The notes below the pieces were generated by a model. The model saw nothing but the letters and a program-made list of their open reading frames with translations. It was not told the origin of the DNA and did not search any database. The position numbers and the translations under genes were made by a program. Of a DNA stretch of 64,000 nucleotides, positions 60,870 to 64,000 are shown in pieces; within the stretch, counting starts at the first letter, position 1; each line of letters begins with the position of its first letter. The stretch is taken from the NCBI GenBank assembly GCA_031401675.1, contig JANNRR010000050.1:1-64000 (forward strand), read 5' to 3'. The stretch comes from JANNRR01 sp031401675. GTDB lineage: Bacteria; Pseudomonadota; Alphaproteobacteria; Rhodobacterales; Rhodobacteraceae.

Positions 60870-61952
60870 CTACCCCAGATGCTCGATCAGCAGGGCAACA
60901 ATCCGGGAATCCGGCTGGCGCAGCGCCTGCGGATCGGTCACCGCGAAAAATCCGAAATCGGCAGCCACCAGCGACGGGTCGGTCTCATAGCTGATCCCGA
61001 TGGTCACCGGCCCGGAAAACTCGAACGTCCGGCCCGCAACCATCGGCAGCGCAATGACCTTGAGCAGCGGCTTGTTGAATTCGGTCTCGTTGTGACAGGC
61101 CGAAACCGAGGCGCTGCCAACGGGCGTCGAAATCCGGAAGGCACCGCCCGTTGCCGTGCTCAGTGTTACCACGCCGACCAGCGCGAACCGGCTGCCCTCG
61201 ATGCGTGCCAGCAGCGGCGCGCAATCCGGGCTTTCACCACCCGGCTGCGCGTTCGGCTGGCCCGGCGAAAATGCCGCCACCGACATCGCCCGGTTCACGA
61301 ACCGGGACTGGTGCCCGCCCTCGAACCCGGTAAAGACTTCTACCCAGGCATCGCCTGCGCTGAACATCGGGGAAATCCGCACCGGCGGCGGTGCCTTTTC
61401 CAGCAGCATCATCGCCCGGCGGCCAATGAAATTGGTGATGAACGACTCGTCCTTGTAGTGGCGTTGATCCTGATAGACATATTCGGGAAAGTCGGTCAGC
61501 CCCAGCCGGACCGGCACCTCTACCGACACGTCGAGCGAACGCAGCTGATAGTGCCGAAACAGCCGGCGCAACGCCTTGCGATAACCGGACATTTCCGGTT
61601 CGGTTGCGCTGCTCAGGGTGGCAAAGATCAGCGGCAGGAACCGGACGCCACGGCGCATGCAAAGCCGGATGGTGTATTCGCAGTACCGCAGCAGCAGGTC
61701 CTTGTCGTAGCCACCTGCGTCGATGTGATTCTGGTCGTTCAGCGCATATTCCCAGAACAGGACGTCGCCTTCGGTCAGATCATCCTGTGTTGCCAGCCGG
61801 TAATAGCCCATAAGCGACGACGCGGCCCCGACGGACCGGTTCAGCAGCAGGACCGATGCCGGCGCCCGCCGACGGAAGTTGCTGACCCAGCCCTTCAGGC
61901 GCACTGAGTTTGATCCGCCAATGACCATGGCCCTGGTGGCTGACTGATCCAT
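60870..61952 (-). CDS. SGNH/GDSL hydrolase-like protein
   Basis: A 360-residue cytoplasmic protein. The first 190 residues look like an SGNH hydrolase: VIGGSNSV supplies the block I Ser, WEYALNDQNH resembles the Asn/oxyanion block, and YVYQDQRHYKDE could carry the catalytic Asp/His. The C-terminal half (about 200-355) is a beta-rich domain of unknown type. Proteins of this kind can remove or add acyl groups on glycans, but that is inference. No signal peptide. A strong hairpin stands in its leader. Confidence 0.62.
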   Translation of the reverse strand: MDQSATRAMVIGGSNSVRLKGWVSNFRRRAPASVLLLNRSVGAASSLMGYYRLATQDDLTEGDVLFWEYALNDQNHIDAGGYDKDLLLRYCEYTIRLCMRRGVRFLPLIFATLSSATEPEMSGYRKALRRLFRHYQLRSLDVSVEVPVRLGLTDFPEYVYQDQRHYKDESFITNFIGRRAMMLLEKAPPPVRISPMFSAGDAWVEVFTGFEGGHQSRFVNRAMSVAAFSPGQPNAQPGGESPDCAPLLARIEGSRFALVGVVTLSTATGGAFRISTPVGSASVSACHNETEFNKPLLKVIALPMVAGRTFEFSGPVTIGISYETDPSLVAADFGFFAVTDPQALRQPDSRIVALLIEHLG

Positions 61953-61982
61953 GTTCCCCCTTTGGCCCCAACGAACAACAGG

Positions 61983-62007
61983 CGCGCCTGCTTAACGTGC
62001 AGGCGCG
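61983..62007. other. Strong hairpin in the SGNH-like gene leader
   Basis: CGCGCCTGC-TTAACGT-GCAGGCGCG is a perfect 9-bp stem. It lies 120 bases after the phenylalanine hydroxylase stop and 30 bases before the SGNH-like start, both minus strand. It may end the hydroxylase transcript or be a leader structure. Confidence 0.55.
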
Positions 62008-62125
62008 ATTATTGTCCATACCGGCCGCGTGCGCCTGACGCAAAGCGTGAAAGCGCGAGCAGGGTTCAACCGGAGGAATAGTTTCAGCGGCCTGCTCCGC
62101 GGTTTTGGCAGTTAACGCCGCAGGG

Positions 62126-62935
62126 TCACGACGCGGCTTTGTGCTTCGGCGGATACTTCGGGGCATGCAGCCCAAGCTGGCGCGCGGTCCTTATGTCGGC
62201 AAGCAGGTCGCGTTCGGCGGCGCGGAACAGATCATTCAGGTCATCTATGACGAAATAGACCGGCTGGTGAATGTCGATCCTATACGGCGTCCGCAGGATA
62301 TCGATGACGTCAAAGCCGCGCCGTTCCGGCCCGTCGCTGACCGACCACGGCAGTTCGGTGGGCGACGATGCCAGCCCGGACCCCAATGCCCTGATCTGAC
62401 CGTTCTCTGTCGTCAGGCCAAACTCGATGGAAAACCAGTAAAGCCGGATCAGCCAGGCATAATCCTCCTTGGCGGCGCGCAGACCGGTCTGGCCGATGGC
62501 CTGGGAAAAACCGGCAAAGCGCGGGTCGGCCAGCAACGGCGTGTGGCCGAACACTTCATGAAAGATGTCAGGCTCTTCGATGTAGTTGAAATCCTTGCGC
62601 GACCGGATGAAAGAGGCGGCCGGGAACCGCCGTTCCGCCAGCATCGCGAAGAACCGCGCAAAACCGATCAGTGCCGGAACCGGCGCCACCTGCCACCCGG
62701 TCCGCGCCCGCAGCACTTCGGAAACTTCGACGCATTGCGGAACCCGGTCGGTCGGCAGGTTTACGACCTGCAGCCCCGTCATGTAGGCGCTGGCCGCGTG
62801 TTTGTGCACATTCGGTACCTGCTGCGCGCAAAGATCGCGCCAGACCAGATCCTCCTCGGCGGTATAGGCGATATAGCCGCGTTCGTCGGGGATCTTGGCG
62901 GAATAGGCGGTGGAAATGGGCATGGGCCGGACCAT
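62126..62935 (-). CDS. phhA: Phenylalanine 4-monooxygenase
   Basis: Hydroxylates phenylalanine to tyrosine with tetrahydropterin and non-heme iron. The 269-residue catalytic-domain-only form is typical of bacteria. Iron ligands are His126 and His131 (FHEVFGH) and Glu171 (FSIEFGL). VPALIGFARFFAMLAERRFPAASFIR is the cofactor-side segment. ATG 62935 has GGAG 9 bases upstream; ATG 62923 is an alternative. It is divergent from an Lrp/AsnC regulator with an inverted repeat between, pointing to amino-acid-responsive control. Confidence 0.93.
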   Translation of the reverse strand: MVRPMPISTAYSAKIPDERGYIAYTAEEDLVWRDLCAQQVPNVHKHAASAYMTGLQVVNLPTDRVPQCVEVSEVLRARTGWQVAPVPALIGFARFFAMLAERRFPAASFIRSRKDFNYIEEPDIFHEVFGHTPLLADPRFAGFSQAIGQTGLRAAKEDYAWLIRLYWFSIEFGLTTENGQIRALGSGLASSPTELPWSVSDGPERRGFDVIDILRTPYRIDIHQPVYFVIDDLNDLFRAAERDLLADIRTARQLGLHAPKYPPKHKAAS

Positions 62936-62980
62936 TGTTGACTGCTCCGGGTCATGATGACAGATTTGCGCGAAATTTTT

Positions 62981-63013
62981 CCCCAGAATCGGGCATAATA
63001 GCGTATTTTGGGG
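62981..63013. promoter_or_regulatory. Inverted repeat in the phhA / Lrp-type divergent promoter
   Basis: CCCCAGAAT (62981-62989) and ATTTTGGGG (63005-63013) form an inverted repeat with one mismatch and a 15-base AT-rich centre. It lies 46 bases before phhA and 44 before the Lrp-type gene. It is a likely operator for the Lrp/AsnC protein. Confidence 0.55.
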
Positions 63014-63056
63014 CATGTCATTTCAGATGTGGCATGAAACTGGGAAAATTCTACCG

Positions 63057-63521
63057 ATGGAGCCGCTGGACGAGTTTGACAAACGCCTGTTGCGCCTGTT
63101 GCAACGCGACAGCCGGATCAGCACGCAGGACCTGGCCGAACGGGCCGGCCTGACAGCATCGCCCGCATGGCGCCGGGTCAGGCGGCTGGAACAGGCAGGC
63201 GTGATCGCCCGGCAGGTTGCGATCCTGGACCCGCGCCAGTTGGGTCTGCACGCCGTGGCCTATGTGCATGTGTCGCTGCTGGACCACACCGAGGCCAGCA
63301 TCGCCCGGTTCGAGGATTTCGTGCAGCGTCAGGATCAGGTGGTAGAATGTGCCTCGATCACCGGGTCCAGCGACTTCATGCTGAAAGTCGTGGCCCGTGA
63401 CCCCGCGGATCTGGAGTTCTTCATCATGCGCCGACTGCTGGCGCTTGGCATCGTGCGCTCCTCGACCACAAATTTCGTGCTGCGACAGACCAAGTACACC
63501 ACGGAACTGCCGCTTGACTGA
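63057..63521 (+). CDS. Lrp/AsnC-family transcriptional regulator
   Basis: A 154-residue regulator. The N-terminal helix-turn-helix (LDEFDKRLLRLLQRDSRIS...LAERAGLTASPAWRRVRRLEQAGVI) and C-terminal RAM/AsnC ligand-binding domain (VECASITGSSDFMLKVVARDPADLEFF) are complete. Members bind amino acids and act on neighbouring amino-acid genes. Here the divergent phhA is the obvious target, with phenylalanine or tyrosine a plausible effector. I use ATG 63057; the frame is open from 63015. Confidence 0.92.
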   Translation: MEPLDEFDKRLLRLLQRDSRISTQDLAERAGLTASPAWRRVRRLEQAGVIARQVAILDPRQLGLHAVAYVHVSLLDHTEASIARFEDFVQRQDQVVECASITGSSDFMLKVVARDPADLEFFIMRRLLALGIVRSSTTNFVLRQTKYTTELPLD

Positions 63522-63609
63522 CCGGGGCAACGCGGGCCGTGAGCCTGCTTGTGCCCGGCAAAAGCCTCGCCTATCAGGATGGCAGGTTTGCGGTCCGGGG
63601 GTCAGCGCC

Positions 63610-64000
63610 ATGCCATTTCAGCCCGGAACCACGCGCCGGTTCGCGGTCGCAGCGCTGCTTGCAGCACTCACGGTTTCCGGCTGCGCCTTGGACCTGCCGA
63701 CCGAGGGTGCGGCGGCCCCGGCCCTGCCGATGCGCATCGCCGTCGCCGAGCGCAGCATCGTTGTCGCCGGGCCGCAGGGCTTTTGCATCGACCGGCCGGC
63801 CGCACGCGACGGGCCTGGCGGGGCTTTTGTCCTGCTGGGAAGTTGCGCCGCCATTGCCGGAACCGCCGCCGCCGGTCAACCGGTGGCCCCGGCGGTGCTG
63901 ACTGCCTCGGTCTCTGCCGCCGGGGTGCAAGCGGTGGCACCGCAGTTGCCGGCGCTGAACGACTATTTCCGCTCGGCTGCCGGTCGGGCGGCGCTCAGCC
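63610..64000 (+). CDS. Lipoprotein of unknown function (cut by window end)
   Basis: From ATG 63610 the frame stays open to the window end (130 codons). It starts MPFQPGTTRRFAVAALLAALTVSGC, a signal peptide with lipobox LTVSGC, so Cys25 would be lipidated. The following residues are Ala/Val-rich (for example RIAVAERSIVVAGPQGFCIDRP). I do not recognise a domain in this part. The gene follows the Lrp-type regulator on the same strand after 88 bp. Confidence 0.65.
   Translation, partial: MPFQPGTTRRFAVAALLAALTVSGCALDLPTEGAAAPALPMRIAVAERSIVVAGPQGFCIDRPAARDGPGGAFVLLGSCAAIAGTAAAGQPVAPAVLTASVSAAGVQAVAPQLPALNDYFRSAAGRAALS

Overview
The window is GC-rich chromosomal DNA from an alphaproteobacterium, most likely a member of the Rhodobacteraceae. 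Evidence for this is an FnrL-type regulator with four N-terminal cysteines, a DUF1013 (TrcR-type) cell-cycle regulator, COQ9, a small membrane-anchored cytochrome c of the c552/cy type, the short SRP RNA upstream of dnaX-ybaB-recR, and short dispersed hairpin repeats of a kind I associate with this family. No plasmid, phage or CRISPR signature was seen. Mobile DNA is limited to the 5' end of an IS630-type transposase at the left edge.

Layout. 1-8242 (minus): IS630 fragment, fnrL, a GT4 glycosyltransferase, and the yejA-B-E-F oligopeptide/microcin C-type ABC importer, apparently one operon with the glycosyltransferase. 8453-12243: cytochrome c, prephenate dehydratase, a repeat-flanked and probably 5'-truncated membrane ORF, an SRPBCC protein and NudC. 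12506-15806: a CpdB-like nucleotidase and an M24-fold protein lacking metal ligands. 16183-20493: SRP RNA with its promoter, rsgA, dnaX, ybaB, recR. 20728-29449: trcR, an RNase T2, a GlxA-type regulator divergent from a BBE-type FAD oxidase, a membrane-anchored M15 peptidase, a transglutaminase-like protein, a quinone oxidoreductase, COQ9 and rpsU. 29578-36233: a truncated epimerase, an RTX protein, Tat-exported PhoX with a Pho-box-like site, and a GH3 glycosidase. 36586-41118: lytic transglycosylase, dapA, and a secreted protein divergent from a membrane-bound LuxR-type regulator.

41152-52846 is the most distinctive block. It is a nine-gene, minus-strand sugar operon: CUT1 binding protein, two permeases, ATPase, GH2 beta-mannosidase, sugar isomerase/epimerase, Gfo/Idh/MocA dehydrogenase, aldo/keto reductase and a His-rich cytosolic beta-propeller. 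A LacI-family gene is divergent from it, and two matching operators 20 bp apart lie between them. I infer import of a beta-mannoside-type saccharide followed by an oxidation/isomerisation route whose last steps are not described by any pathway I recognise.

52921-64000: a leucine-rich-repeat protein with 24-residue repeats, zapE, a translationally coupled pair of exported proteins, an LLM-class flavin oxidoreductase, the folC-accD pair, an SGNH-like protein, phenylalanine hydroxylase divergent from an Lrp/AsnC regulator, and a lipoprotein gene cut by the window end.

Starts were chosen by ribosome-binding sites, ATGA overlaps and family length. All functional statements come from reading translated sequence by eye; no database search was run.
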